The notes under the pieces: generated by a model | The model's input: the letters and a program-made list of their open reading frames with translations, nothing else | What the model was told of the DNA's origin: nothing | Database searches by the model: none | NCBI GenBank assembly: GCA_034770075.1 | Contig: CM068384.1 | Coordinates: forward strand, 96,188,720-96,252,719 | Direction of reading: 5' to 3' | Length of the DNA stretch: 64,000 bases | Source of the DNA: Aralia elata | Lineage: Eukaryota; Streptophyta; Magnoliopsida; Apiales; Araliaceae | Shown here: positions 45,776 to 58,290 of the stretch, piece after piece | How the letters are laid out: each line of letters opens with the position of its first letter | How positions within the stretch are numbered: the stretch's first letter is position 1 | Translations under genes and position numbers: made by a program

Positions 45776-48700
45776 AATTTTGTCCCCAGAATTACAACCT
45801 AGGTACGAAAAACTTAACATGGGTTCACTCAAAAATATGCGGATAATTCTTCTTCACCCTCTCTTCCAGTTCCCACGTAACTTCTCCATCTGTGTGGTTC
45901 CTCCAAAGGACTTTGACCGAATGAATGACCTTATTTCTTAACGTCTGCTCGCTTAACTTGAATCAGTTCATAGGATATCACATGCTTGTAGTCAGGTTTA
46001 TATGGTCGCAACACAGAAACGTGAAACGCATTGTGAATATGCTCAAGTTCAGGAGGTAAAGCTACCTCGTACGCCACTTCACCTACCTTCTTTAAAACTT
46101 CAGATGGTCCTACGAACCTGGGACTCAATTTTCTCTTTTTCCCAAATTTGATCTTCTCCTTCCAGGGAGATACCTTCAAAAATACAAAACTGCCAACTTC
46201 AAAGTCTCGCTTCTGACGATGCAAATCGACATATTTCTTTTGTCGGTCCTGAGCCGCTACCAATCGAGCTCATATCACTTTGATGACATCAATGGTCTGC
46301 TGCACCAATTCAGGTCCTAACAGTCACCGGTCACCAACTTCATCCCAACACAAAGGTGTTCGGCACTTTCTCCCATATAATGCTTCATATGGCGGCATGT
46401 CAATACTTGGATGATAATTGTTATTATAGGCAAACTCAACCAATGGTAGGTGATTATCCTAGCTGCCTTTCAAATCCATCATACATGCTCTAAACATATC
46501 TTCAAGCGTCTGAATCGTTCGTTCACTTTATCTATCCGTTTGAGAATGATACGTCGTACTCAACCTCAATTGAGTTCCCAACCTTTCTTGCAAGCTCTTC
46601 CAGAAATTCGACGTGAAACGCGGATCACTGTCAGATACAAAAGATATTGGCACTCCATGTCGCAACACAATCTCTTTCACATATAACTTTGTTAGCTGTT
46701 CCAGATTGTACCTTATCTTGATCGGTAGAAAATGTGTAGATTTAGTTAAACGATCCAGGATCACCCAGATCGCGTCGTGACCCTTATGAGTTGGTGGAAT
46801 CCCCGTTACAAAATCCATCGTGATATGCTCCCATTTTCACTCCGGAATCTCCAGCGGTTGTAGCAGCCCACCCGATTTTTGATGTTCTGCTTTTACCCTC
46901 TGATATGTCAAACATCGCTCAACACATTCCGCGACCTCCCTCTTCATGTTCGGCCACCAGAAGTGTTGGCGCAAATCTTGATACATCTTGGTACTACTAG
47001 GGTGTATCGAATACGTTGTAGAATAAGCTTCTCGCAGAATCTCTTCTCTCAACTCCGGAACCATTGGTATCCTGATTCTCCCTTCAAACCTTAGCAATCC
47101 CGTGCTATCAGTCTTATACTTCAATTCCTCTCCTTCTGAGATTCGCTTCCTTATGGAAACACATTCATCATCTTTTTTTTGAGCCTCCTTTATCTTGTCT
47201 AATAAAGTCCAACTCGCCTCCACTACGAACAGTTTCTCGTCTACATCGCTCGGATACTTGACTTCCTACTCTAGTCTTTCCATTTCCTTTACCAGTTCTT
47301 CTTGAGCTGTCAGCATCATCAATTTTTCTCTGCCCTTTCTACTTAGAGCATCAGCTACTACATTGGCTTTACCGGGATGGTACAGAATTTCACACTCATA
47401 GTCCTTGATCAACTCCAACCATTGCCTCTGTCTCATGTTTAGTTCCTTTTGAGTGAAGATATACTTCAGACTTTTGTGGTCTGTGTATATCTCACACTTC
47501 TCCCCATACAGATAGTGCCTCCAAATTTTCAGAGCAAATACTACTGTCGCTATTCCAGGTCATGAGTTGGATACCCTTTCTCATAGTCTTTCAGCTGTCA
47601 TGATGCGTACACAATAACTTTTCTATGCTGCATCAATACGCACCCAAGGTCTTTGTGTGATGCATCACTGTACACCACAAATCCCCCTGTATTATCTGTT
47701 AGTGATAACACAGGTGCTTCACTAAGTTTTTTCTTTAACTCCAAGAAACTCTCATCGCACTTATTCGTCCATACAAACTTCACAGTCTTCCTTGTCAAAT
47801 TTGTCAATGGTGTCGCTATCTTTGAAAAGTTTTGAATAAATCTCCGATAGTAACCCACTAATCCCAAGAAACTTCGGACTTTTGTCGGCGTCCTTGGCTG
47901 CTCCCAGTTTATTATCACTTTTACCTTTGCAAGATCCACTGATACACCATCCTTGTCAATTACGTGCCCCAAGAACTGCACCCTTTGTAGCCAAAATTTA
48001 AACTTAGAAAACTTTGCATATAACTTCTCCCTCCTCAGCGTTTCCAGGGTTATCCTTCAATGCTCGACGTGTTCCTCCTCTGTCTTAGAGTATACTAGAA
48101 TGTCATCTATGAAAATGATAACAAATTTATCTAGGTATTGCTTGAACACTCTATTCATCATGTCTATAACTGTTATTGGCGTGTTCGTCAGCCCAAACGA
48201 CATCACCAAAAACGCAAAGTGTCCATATCAAGTTCTGAATGTTGTTTTTGGGATATCCTTCTGTCTCACTTTCAGTTGGTGATACCCCGTCCTTAAGTCA
48301 ATCTTCGAAAAGTACTTCGCTCCCTTCAATTGGTCAAACAAATTATCAATTCTGGGCAGCGGATACTTGTTCTTAATGGTAACCTTGTTCAATTCCCTAT
48401 AGTCGATGCAGAGCCTTAATGCTCCATTATTCTTCTTCACGAACAGAACTGGCGCTCCTTACGGATATACACTCGGACGAATATAGCCTTTGTCTAGCAG
48501 CTCCTGCAGTTGAACCATCAATTTTTTCATCTCTACCGGTGTCATCCTGTACGGTGCCTTTGAGATCAGTGTGGTTCTCGGTACCAAATCGATTACAAAT
48601 TCTATTTCTCTATCCAGCGGCAAACCCGGTAGATCTCCTAGGAAAACATTGGTGAATTCCCTTACAACCGGTATCTGGACCAGCTTACCCTTTACTCTTC

Positions 48701-49185
48701 GAGTATCATTCACATGAGCCAGATAACCTATGCAACCTTTCCTTAGAAATCTTTTTGCTTGCATCATCGTCAGACAATAAGATTGTCTCAGCGATTTACT
48801 ACCGTAGAATACAACATTTGACTTATTCGGAGTCTTCAGGTGTATGCATTTCTTCTTACAATCAATTACAGCTTCATGATTAGATAACCAATCCATTCTA
48901 AGAATTACGTCAAATTCTCCTAGGCGTATCGGAATTAAATTTACGCTCAGTTTATGCCCATTTATCTCAGCACAACAATTTCTATGAATGAATTTCACAG
49001 GGATAACTTCTTTATTAGCTACTTTCACATTCATAAGATTCTCTAATTTCTCACAAGGTAAATTTAACTATTTAGCAAATTCATCCGACTTAAATGAACA
49101 TGTAACACCCGAATCAAATAATACGTATGCATTAATATTATTGATCAGAATAATACCTCACACCACGTCCTTTAATTCCATTGCG
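45776..49185 (-). pseudogene. Gypsy element C pol remnant (protease-RT-RNase H-integrase)
   Basis: Minus-strand pieces in chromovirus order. Protease with L-F-D-S-G near 49110-49130 and a second aspartic-protease block (49034-48459); reverse transcriptase from 48440 (L-C-I-D-Y-R-E-L-N, then F-I-D-D-I-L-V-Y-S around 48090) to 47598 with V-G-Y-Y-R-R-F-I; RNase H (V-V-Y-S-D-A-S-H); integrase from 47223 (zinc-finger region with the last Cys changed to Tyr, C-L-T-Y-Q), then M-D-F-V-T-G-I-P and S-D-S-D-P-R-F at 46818-46528; and the post-integrase domain with H-N-A-F-H-V-S-V-L-R at 46263-45931. A stop replaces a glutamine after D-E-F-A-K near 49065, and other stops and frameshifts break the frame, so it is dead. 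The P-x-L-x-x-I-H-N-x-F-H-V-S motif and a chromodomain-like tail suggest the Tekay/Del lineage. Confidence 0.75.
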
Positions 49186-49189
49186 TCAT

Positions 49190-50943
49190 GCACTATCGTT
49201 TGGTTTTATGTGTTTTCATCTTATTGTTATGTAATATAGATTTGTATCACTTTTATATGTTTTTGTAGGCTTTTATGTGTTTTTACGTTGTTTTGTAGGA
49301 ATTGAAATAAAGGCCCCTTGGATCGATGCGTTTTTTGCTTCAATCTAGCATTTCCGCTGCTTGTTTCTCAATTTAACCCATGATGCATTCCGAATCTCTC
49401 CAAACTCAAAGAACGAAAGTTGTAGATATTCATCTCAGCTTTCCCAAACATCTTGAATCATCCAATTTGAAGTTCGTATGAGAGAGTTATTGTCATTTTC
49501 CCATCGGATTTTGCATGAATTTTACACAGCAGTTGCTTCGGGCTCAATTTCAGCCTTGCTCCGTCCATTATCTCGATGAGCTCCAGCTATGAAAGTTGTA
49601 GAGCTACTTTTTAGCTTTCCATAGCCTACTTAATCGCCTTAATCCGAGTTCTGACGAAGAAGTTATGGTCATTTTTCCAACAGACGTCGAAACTGACTCG
49701 GGGTACAGAGTTCCACCGCCAGGGCGATAGTTTCTAGTACTATTTCGCCGTCGGGGCGACGGAATTTAGGCCATTTTTCACCGCCGGGGCGGTAACTCCC
49801 TAGATGCAGTCGGATTTTGCGATTTTTGGCCAATTTTTGATATCTAAGCTAGGGTTTCTTATATCCATCATATATAACACCAAGGGGGCGGCTCATATAG
49901 GTATTCTAACACATTTTAACACCATCTAACATCAAATCTAGAGAGAGGGAAACTACCAAATACATGATCAAGAAGGAAATGGGCTGCAATACAAGGATTT
50001 TTCAGCAATTTCAAAGGAGCAAGTAAGGTAAAGAATATCAATTCGTGAGGGAAAGCTAGAGAAGAAGCATCAAACCATTAAGCAACAATTGAATATCTCC
50101 ACAAAGGGGTTTTATCATTCTATCTCTTGTATTTCCTTCTTAATTTGTAATTCCATCATGATGAATAGATCGAATCTGATGTTATGTGTAGTTACCATGA
50201 ACTAAACTCTATTTTAGGATTATAATGGATCTTGTTATGTAGTTTACTTTGCTATGCTTCCTTGTTAGTCTTATTAGCTATTCATGGATTGTCTATTATG
50301 ATTTGCATTCAATTGCTTAATTGCCTAGCTAGCAATTACCATGATAATCCATATGAAATTGATAAACGGATTATGGGTTTAGATCTAATCATAATAGCAT
50401 GTGTTTGTATGTTCTACATGGCGTTGGAATGTATGATTTGTGCTTAGGATAGACATATACTGAAGCACCACTTGTAGTCATTTTAGAGCTTGAGCTTAAA
50501 CCCTATTTATTTGTAAATCACATAGACATATATTGGTTTAGGTAATGTGGGTGTTCGTGTTTATTCTATCATATGTGGATTATATATGATATGGACTTGG
50601 TACATCGAAAGATGGCCTTGTCTCACTTTCGTGTTCTCGACTAACAATCTGTGATAATTAATTTGGTTTAACATGAAGTGTGTTGAGGTAGATGAATCAA
50701 TAGGAGAAATTATAATCTCATATCTTCATTATCTTTAAAGCTTTCTATTGTTCTTTAATTAATGTTATCTTTATTAATCCAAACCACCAAAAAGACAAAA
50801 AACCATTAGTTTAGATAAGATTGAGTTAATAAATGGTTAGTACTTGGAAAAGATTAGCAATAATTCGTCGTGGGATCGATACTTTACTTACTCTTTATTA
50901 CTTGTTGACTGCGTATACTTGCACGTAAATTGTCGTTATATAA
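49190..50943 (+). repeat. Repeat F, copy 1
   Basis: A 1.75 kb repeat nearly identical to 61786-63579 (copy 2) and related to 58778-60562 (copy 3). It starts at TTTGGTTTTATGTG, lacks about 40 bp present at the start of copy 2, and ends TATACTTGCACGTAAATTGTC...AAATCGGA. A triplet of GC-rich hairpins lies at 49717-49793, just upstream of a TATATAACACC TATA-box-like word near 49875. It may be a long LTR or a LARD-type element; no TSD was found. A 71-codon open frame (50232-50447) is shared with copy 2 but is not recognised. Confidence 0.5.
49717..49793. repeat. GC-rich hairpin triplet in repeat F copy 1
   Basis: Three inverted repeats in 77 bp: CGCC-AG-GGCG (49717-49726), CCGTCG-GGG-CGACGG (49748-49762) and ACCGCC-GG-GGCGGT (49780-49793). 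The stems differ from one another, yet each pairs perfectly. An identical triplet is in copy 2 at about 62347-62423. Confidence 0.75.
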
Positions 50944-51285
50944 ATCGGATACCCCTTCTCATAGTCTTTCAGCTGTCGTGACGCGTACGCAATGACTTTC
51001 CCATGTTGCATCAATACGCACCCAAGGCCTTTGTGTGACGCATCACTGTACACCACAAATCTCCTTGTATTATCTGGTAATGATAACACAGGTGCTTCAC
51101 TAAGTTTCTTCTTCTACTCCAAGAAACTCTCTTCGCACTTATCCGTCCATACAAACTTCACAGTCTTCCTTGTCAAATTTGTCAACGGTGTCGCTATATT
51201 TGAAAAGTTCTGAATAAATCTCCGATAGTAACCCGCTAATCCCAAGAAACTTCGGACTTTTGTCGGCGTCCTTGGCTGTTCCCAG
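50944..51285 (-). pseudogene. Element C fragment (RNase H / RT end)
   Basis: The minus strand codes for the RT-RNase H junction (F-V-V-Y-S-D-A-S-H-K-G-L-G-C-V-L-M-Q-H, and the connecting L-G-L-V-G-Y-Y-R-R-F-I part), equivalent to about 47570-47915 of element C. It is truncated on both sides, by repeat F at 50943 and by the B LTR at about 51286. Confidence 0.7.
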
Positions 51286-53677
51286 TTTATTTTTCTTCTT
51301 ATTATTATTTTAAACAGAAAAAGGTGTTAAATCGATAATGATAAAGTTACTAGTGAAATGTGACAATTGAGAAATCTAGTAATAACGCTAAATCACTATT
51401 CATGTGATCACTATTCACGAGGTACTATTCACGCTAAAAATGCTTTTACACTTTCTTCTACCTTCGAATTACGTCATAATGTTTATATGAGCTGGATACG
51501 AAATTATATGGTATAAATACAAAAGTACTATTCATAGGAATATACTATTCATTTATACAAAAAGTCAAACCTATATGTCGGGGAATATTCCTACTGTCGG
51601 GGAATATTCTTTCTGTCGAGGAATATTATATTCGGTACCGTACGATGGCGCCAAAATAATAAAATATTAGTGGGCCCCACAATGACAATATTGTCAACAA
51701 TAGTGGGTCCCATTGTCGGATACTGAAAATGACAGTATTTTGTCAACAGTATTATCACCGGCAACTGTTGAAATATCCGGTAATAAAAAGAACAGTAAAA
51801 CGCGTTATTCTACAGTAGTACGCGGTATTTCACAGGCACACGGTATTGCACAGTATTTTAAATTATTGATTCAATAATTGATAAAGTAGCAATTGCTCAG
51901 TATTTTGATTCAATAATTACAATAGCATCTGCATGGTACTTTTTATTATTTGTCATGGCACTGTAACTCATATTATTTGATATGATATTTTAGCATTATT
52001 GACGGATTAAAAGTGGAGTCTAACTTAGGGGTACCTAATTAAAATTGTGAAATTCACATGCAATGAACTATTGGTTCACATGTGGGAACTATTAGGGGAT
52101 GTTATGCAAGATTGATAATACTTGAGGGATTATATTAAAAATAGAGGCAAAGATGGAGGTACTAAAGTGTAATAAGTCGAGCCCTTATTGTGCAATTAAT
52201 GAAACTTGGTTTTCCTATAAATTAAAAGGATTATCTTAAAAAATCTTCACACCTTTCTTGCTTATACTTCCTCTCTCTCTCTCTCTCTAAATTTCTTGAG
52301 TTCTCTAAGTGTGTTAGGATAGTGTGAGTATTTGTGAGAATACTAGTATTGTCCAAGTTAGTAAACTTCATAGAAAGCAACATCCAATCACTTATTAACG
52401 AAGGTATGGAATATCATTTCTTTCATACTCTTATGCAATATCATTTGCTTCCATGCTCGTAAGTGATATTATACTCATAAAGGTTGTTATTCATTCCGTA
52501 TTAATTTGTAGGGATAACCTGTCCGTGCGGATTGACGTATGCCTAGTAAATATCCTTTCGTATTCATTCCTTATTACTCTATGGGAATAACCTGTATGTA
52601 TGGAGTGTCGTACCTAGTGAATATCCTTTTGTATTCATTCCTTATTACTCTATGGGAATAACCTGTATGTACGGAGTGTCGTACCTGGTGAATATCCATT
52701 TGCCTTTATTCCTTATTAACCTGTGGGTATAACATGTCCGTGCGGATTGACGCATGTCTGGTGAATAACCCTTCGTATTCATTACTTATTAATCTTTTGT
52801 GGAAATAATCTGTCTACGCGGATTACCGCATGACGGGTGAAAATCCATTGCAGTTTCATATATTCTTTTATACTCGTATAACGTATCATTTCTTTTGTAC
52901 TCTTTAAGGATATCTTTTTCTTTCACAATTCTCCATTTATGATAAGAAATCTCTATTTGTTTCAAAAACCTTATTTTTAAATGGTGAAAATCCCTGAAAA
53001 TTTGTAGAATATCCTTAATAGTTTATGCTTCATCTAATATCTTTTCACCTGAATCTTTCTATTTCGTTTGATACGATATAGTTGAATCGTGAATTTTATT
53101 CTTGAATATCATTCTTGAATTTGACTCCACAATTTGGTCACCATGTTGGCAATTTGGTCAACCTTCGACACTAGATAAATTAAATATTCATTCTTATTCT
53201 TGATCTCACTATATTCATTTTATATCATTGTCATCATCCTCATATTTAAATTGTGGTGATAGTTCTCTTTGGCCCGTAGTGCAAAGATGAACTGGCGTGA
53301 CATGATTTTGACCAAACTGTGTATTGGTATAATCATGACTTTTGATGTTACAAACAAAGGCGTATGGTGAAAGTTCTCTTTGGCCCGTAGTGCAAAGATG
53401 AACTGGCATTTGGCATGATCATGACCAGTGGTGTTATAAATAAATATCTTTGGCACGTAGTGCAAAGAGAGGTTGTTGAATATAAACTGTTGATTTGGAT
53501 GTTCATAAACAGGAACTGTTGATTGGTGTTACAGTGATAAAATATTGGTGGTGATCCTTTAACTTATAGAAGATGGTAGATATTATAATCTACTTGACTC
53601 TTCTAATGGATTGTTCGTTCCGCTGCAGTTGTTGAATAATTATAATATCTTTAAATCTCTGATTTATTTCAGTTGAA
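51286..53677 (+). repeat. Left LTR of element B (truncated)
   Basis: Aligns with 55893-58277. The left edge shares the 10-13 bp TTTATTTTTCTTC with the adjoining C fragment, so the join may be a microhomology-mediated deletion. The last shared word is GTTGAA at 53672-53677, after which it goes straight into sequence near gag, without a primer-binding site. Confidence 0.65.
52489..52850 (+). repeat. Tandem repeat of about 71-77 bp, five units (B left LTR)
   Basis: Five units each contain TTCATTMCTTATTA, GGGATAACCTGT, a small inverted repeat and GGTGAATATCC. The inverted repeat differs between units: GTACG-GAGTGT-CGTAC, TGCG-GATTGA-CGCA and GCGG-ATTA-CCGC. The same array is at 57089-57450 in the right LTR. 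Confidence 0.65.
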
Positions 53678-53769
53678 CAGAATGAATGATGAATTTTTTT
53701 GGAACTTCATGCAATACATGCAGAACTAGGCGAGAAGAGCTCATGTCTACAATACTGGTAGAAACGCTG

Positions 53770-54281
53770 ATAATGTATGAATGGTCACTGCCAAGCAGTT
53801 CAAAAAGTTGGGACCACCTGAATTTTTCGGCAAGCTAGATCCACTCAAGGCAGAGGGGTGGCTCAAATAATTAACAAAGATATTTGATGTATTGCGTTGC
53901 GCTAACGAACAAAAGGTTCCTTTCGCTACCTTTATGCTACGAGGAGAAGCGGATCATTGGTGGGAATCCGTGAAACGTACCTGTCACTTGGCACTTGAGA
54001 TGTCTTGGGTCGAGTTCCAAGAATTATTTAACGACAAGTATTTTCTGAAGAGTATTCGCCATATAAAGGAGGTAGACTTCATCAAACTGGAACAAAACAA
54101 CATAACGGTGTCGCAGTACGAAGCCAAGTTTGCCGAGCTATCTCGATTTGCATCCCATTTGGTGGACATTGAGGAACGGATGACGCGAATGTTTTTACGA
54201 GGTTTGAAACCAGAAATTCGTCAATATCTTATTCTCATAAAATTTGTCTATATTCGGATGTCATGGATAGGGCTCAATTAG
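53770..54281 (+). pseudogene. Element B gag
   Basis: Encodes the core of a gypsy Gag (retrotransposon gag domain): F-x-K-L-G-P-P-E-F-F-G-K-L-D-P, then A-T-F-M-L-R-G-E-A-D-H-W-W-E-S-V, W-V-E-F-Q-E-L-F-N-D-K-Y-F, F-I-K-L-E-Q-x-x-x-x-V-S-Q-Y-E-A-K-F-A-E-L-S-R-F-A, and M-T-R-M-F-L-R-G-L-K-P-E-I-R. An in-frame TAA at 53868-53870 interrupts it, and it ends early at 54279 without the CCHC knuckle. It would form the virus-like particle core if intact. Confidence 0.75.
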
Positions 54282-54329
54282 TGGAGCAGGAGAAAGAAAT
54301 ACTACAACTAGATGACGTCATAACCGGTG

Positions 54330-55070
54330 AGTTAATCATAAACTCTTGCGAGTCTATATCTTATTAGATACTGGTTCTACCCACTCTTTTATTTCATCTG
54401 CTTGTGCTCAACGTTTAAACTTGACCCCTGAGAAATTAAATTTTGACTTATCTGTTGAAATATTATTAGGACAAATATTCGTTACATCTACAGTCTATAA
54501 ATCTTATTTTGTTCAAGTCAGTACCTTTACCTTACCCATTGATATTATCTCTTTTGAAATACAAGAATTTAGTATGATTTTAGGAATTCTTTGGTTAACT
54601 ACTCATCATGCTAAAAGTGATTGCTTTCGTAAGGTTATTAGTTTTCATATTCCTAATCAACCTATTATGCGAATTCAAGTAATTAAACCGTTGAAAGCAA
54701 TAACTGTCATTTATATCCACAAATTCATTCGTTTATTGAAAAACGGATGTCAAGTTTCATTAGCCCATGTAACTGATTTAAACAAAAATACGTCATATTT
54801 GAATGATATTTCTATTGTTAATAAGTTTCCTGACGTATTTTCCGAAGAACTTCCTGGCCTAACCCTAGACCGTCAAATCAAATTTTGTATCGACCTTGAA
54901 CCCAATACAAAATCCATTTCCAAGACCCCATACGTTGGCTCCTATTGAACTTCTGGAGTTAAAAACCTAACTACAGGAGTTGTTAGATACCGATTTCATA
55001 CGTTCGAATATATCGCCTTAGGGTGCTCCTATTTTATTCGTAAGGGAGAAAGATGAGAGAAAGTAGAAAT
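54330..55070 (+). pseudogene. Element B protease and start of reverse transcriptase
   Basis: L-L-D-T-G-S-T-H-S-F-I-S at about 54357-54395 is the aspartic protease active site (D-T-G). It continues through M-I-L-G-I-L-W-L and the F-P-D-V-F-S-E-E-L-P-G-L linker that leads into RT (R-Q-I-K-F-C-I-D-L-E-P). A stop follows near 54946, then a short RT N-terminal piece (L-Q-E-L-L-D-T-D-F-I-R, G-A-P-I-L-F-V-R-E-K) before the deletion at about 55070. Confidence 0.7.
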
Positions 55071-55089
55071 CTATGCAAATCATAAAAAC

Positions 55090-55850
55090 CTCAAACATTT
55101 TTTCACCTAGAAGGAACTCAACATGCGACAACGACGTGGCTCGAGCTGTTGAAGGATTACAACCATACCATTCAATACTATCCTAGAAAAGGCGAACGTA
55201 ATAACTGGCGCATTGCGTAGAAGAACATATGCAAGTACGAGTGCGATGCTGACAACGTAAAGGCCTATTTTGGATGACTTACAAAGGATGAATATAGAGT
55301 TAAAGCCTCCACGAACCTACGTGAAGATGACAACGTATATAAGCAGCACAAGATCGACAAAAGAGTTATGATGATCTTTATCGAAGGGACGATAAATTCA
55401 AAATCAGAGACCATGTATTCTTACGTGTTACTCTACGGAAAGGAGATACAAGATTCAAAAAGAGAGGAAAGCTTAACCCTCGATTTATCGACCCATTTGA
55501 AATCCTTGACCGAGTAGGAACTGTGGCCAACAGACTCACCTTACCACCAAGCATGTCTCGTGTTCATAATATTTTTTCACATATCTATGCTACATAAATA
55601 TGTGAAAGGCCCAAACCGCATCATTGAATTAGAAACAGGCGAGATAGCAAAAAATTTAACGTATGAGGAAATTTTGGATAAAAAGGAACAAATTCTACGC
55701 TTAAAGATTATACCTCAAGTCAAAGATTTATGGAGAAACTATGATATAGAGGAAATGACTTGGGAGTTAGAATCTGAAATAAGAGCAAGATATCCTCACC
55801 TCTTCGATATGCCAGGTACGTACGTAAATTTTGGAGACGAAATTTCATAA
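55090..55850 (+). pseudogene. Element B RNase H end / post-integrase chromodomain-like tail
   Basis: After the deletion comes the end of RNase H (broken frames), then D-R-Q-K-S-Y-D-D at about 55350, D-H-V-F-L-R-V-T-L-R-K-G, L-N-P-R-F-I-D-P-F-E-I-L-D-R-V-G and V-H-N-I-F-S-H, typical of the post-integrase region. The chromodomain-like end has V-K-D-L-W-R-N-Y-D-I-E-E-M-T-W-E-L-E-S-E and R-Y-P-H-L-F up to the stop at 55848-55850. Such domains guide integration into particular chromatin. Several stops and a frame change near 55590 disable it. Confidence 0.7.
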
Positions 55851-55861
55851 GGAGGGGAGAT

Positions 55862-58290
55862 TGTAAGACCTCGAAAATTTTAATAAAGAGAATTTATTTT
55901 TCTTCTTATTATTATTTTAAATAGAAAGGTGTTAAATCGATAATGATAAAGTTACTAGTGAAATGTGATAATTGAGAAGTCTAGTAATAATGCTAAATTA
56001 CTATTCACGCGATCACTATTCACACTAAAAATGCTTTTACACTTTTTTCGATCTTCGAATTACGTCATAACATTTATACGAGCTGGATACGAAAATTATA
56101 CGGTATAAATATGAAAGTACTATTCATACGAATATACTATTCATTTATACAAAAAGTTAAACCTGTATGTTGGGGAATATTCCTTTTGTCGGATAATATT
56201 CGTTCTGTCGGGGAATATTATATTCGGTACCGTACGACGACGCCGAAATAACAAAATATTAGTGGGCCCCACAATGACTAATTGTCAACAGTGGTGGGCC
56301 CCATTGTCGGATACTGATAACAACAATATTTTGTCAACAGTAATATCACCGACAACTGTTGAAATACCCGGTAATAAAAAGAACAGTAAAACGCGTTATT
56401 CCATAGTAGTCCGCGGTATTTCACAGGCACATGGTGTTGAACAGTATTTTAAATTATTGATTCAATTGATAAAGTAGCAATTGCATAGTATTTTGATTCA
56501 ATAATTACAATAACTCTGCATGGTACTTTTTATTATTTGTCATGATACTATAACTTATATTATTTGATATGATATTTTAGCATTATTGACGGATTAAAAG
56601 TGGAGTCTAACTTAGGGGTACCTAATTAAAATTATAAAATTCACATGCAATGAACTATTGGTTCCCATGATGGAACTATTAGTTCACATGTGGGAACTAT
56701 TAAGGGATGTTATGCAAGATTGATAATACTTGAGGGATTATATTAAAAATAGAGGCAAAGATGGAGGTACTAAAGTGTAATAAGTCGAGCCCTTATTGTG
56801 CAATTAATGAAACTTAATTTTCCTATAAATAGGAAGGATTATCTTAAGAAATCTCCACACATTTCTTACTTATACTTCCTCTCTCTCTAAATTTCTTGAG
56901 TTCTCTAAGTGTGCTAGGCTATTGTGAGTATTTGTGAGAATACTAGTATTGTACAAGTTAGTAAACTTCATAGAAAGCAACATCCAATCACTTATTAACG
57001 AAGGTAGGGGATATCATTTCTTTCATACTCTTATGTAATATCATTTGCTTCCATGTTCGTAAGTGATATTATACTCATAAAGGTTGTTATTCATTTTGTA
57101 TTAATTTGTGGGGATAACCTGTCCGTGCGGATTGACGCATGCCTAGTGAATATCCTTTTGTATTCATTCTTTATTAGTCTATGGGAATAACATGTATGTA
57201 CGGAGTGTCGTACCTGGTGAATATCCTTCTGTATTCATTCTTTGTTACTCTATGGGAATAACTTGTATGTACGGAGTGTCGTACCTGGTAAATATCCCTT
57301 TACATTTGTTCCTTATTAATCTGTGGGTATAACCTGTCCGTGCGGATTGACGCATGCTTGGTGAATAACCCTTCGTATTCATTACTTATTAATCTTTTGT
57401 GAAAATAATCTGTCTACGCGGATTACCGCATGACAGATGAAAATCCATTTGTAGTTTTATATATTCTTTTATACTCGTATAACGTATCATTTCTTTTGTA
57501 CTCTTTAAGGGATATCATTTTCTTTCGCATTTCTCCATTTATGATAAGAAATCGCTGTTTGTTTCCAAAATCTTATTTTTAAATGGTGAAAATCTCTGAA
57601 AATTTGTAAAATATCCTTAATAGTTTGTTCTTAATCTAATATCTTTTCACCTGAATCTTTCTATTTCGTTTGATACGATATAGTTAAATCGTGAATTTTA
57701 TTCTTGAATATCATTCTTGAATTTGACTCCACAATTTGGTCATCATGTTGGCAATTTGGTCAACCTTCGACACTAGATAAATTAAACATTCATTCTTATT
57801 CTTGATCTCACTGTAGTCATTCTATATCATTGTCATCATCCTCATACTTAAATTGTGGTGACAATTCTCCTTGGCCCATAGTGCAAAGATGAACTGGCGT
57901 GACATGATTTTGACCAAATTGTGTATTGGTATAAAGTCATGGTGTTACAAACACAGGCGTATGGTGAAAGTTCTCTTTGGCCCGTAGTGCAACGATAAAC
58001 TGGCGTTTGGCATGATCATGACCGGTGATGTTACAAATAAATATCTTTAGCACATAGTGCAAAGAGAGGCTGTTAAATATAAACGGTTGATTTGGATGTT
58101 CATAAACAGGAACTGTTGATTGGTGTTACAGGGATAAAATATTGGTGGTGATCCTTTAACTTATAGAAGATGGTAGATATTATAATTTACTTGACTCTTC
58201 TAATGGATTGTTCGTTCCGCTACAGTTGTTGTTATTGAATAATTATAATATTTTTAAATCTCTGATTTATTTCGGTTGAAGGCTAAAGAT
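55862..58290 (+). repeat. Right LTR of element B (3' truncated)
   Basis: Starts TGTAAGACC directly after the purine tract and ends at the GGCTAAAGAT block, where a C fragment begins. It carries the five-unit tandem array at 57089-57450 and the CTTTGGCCCGTAGTGCAA repeats near 57870-58030. Confidence 0.7.

Larger units (their letters stand above)
51286..58290 (+). mobile_element. Gypsy element B, internally deleted, with truncated LTRs
   Basis: Plus-strand gypsy remnant: left LTR (51286-53677, lacking its first about 30 bp and its 3' end), gag, protease and the start of RT, a large deletion, then the post-integrase and chromodomain-like tail, a purine tract (GGAGGGGAGAT) and the right LTR (55862-58290). 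Compared with related solo LTR E (4.4 kb) both B LTRs stop about 2.4 kb in, at or close to the GTTGAAGGCTAA block. Most of RT, RNase H and the integrase core are absent, so it could only move with help. Stops inside gag and pol show that it is dead. Confidence 0.7.

Noticed and set aside
50232..50447. 71-codon hydrophobic frame shared with 62863-63078
   Set aside because: Shared only because repeat F copies are near-identical; it is not preserved in diverged copy 3.
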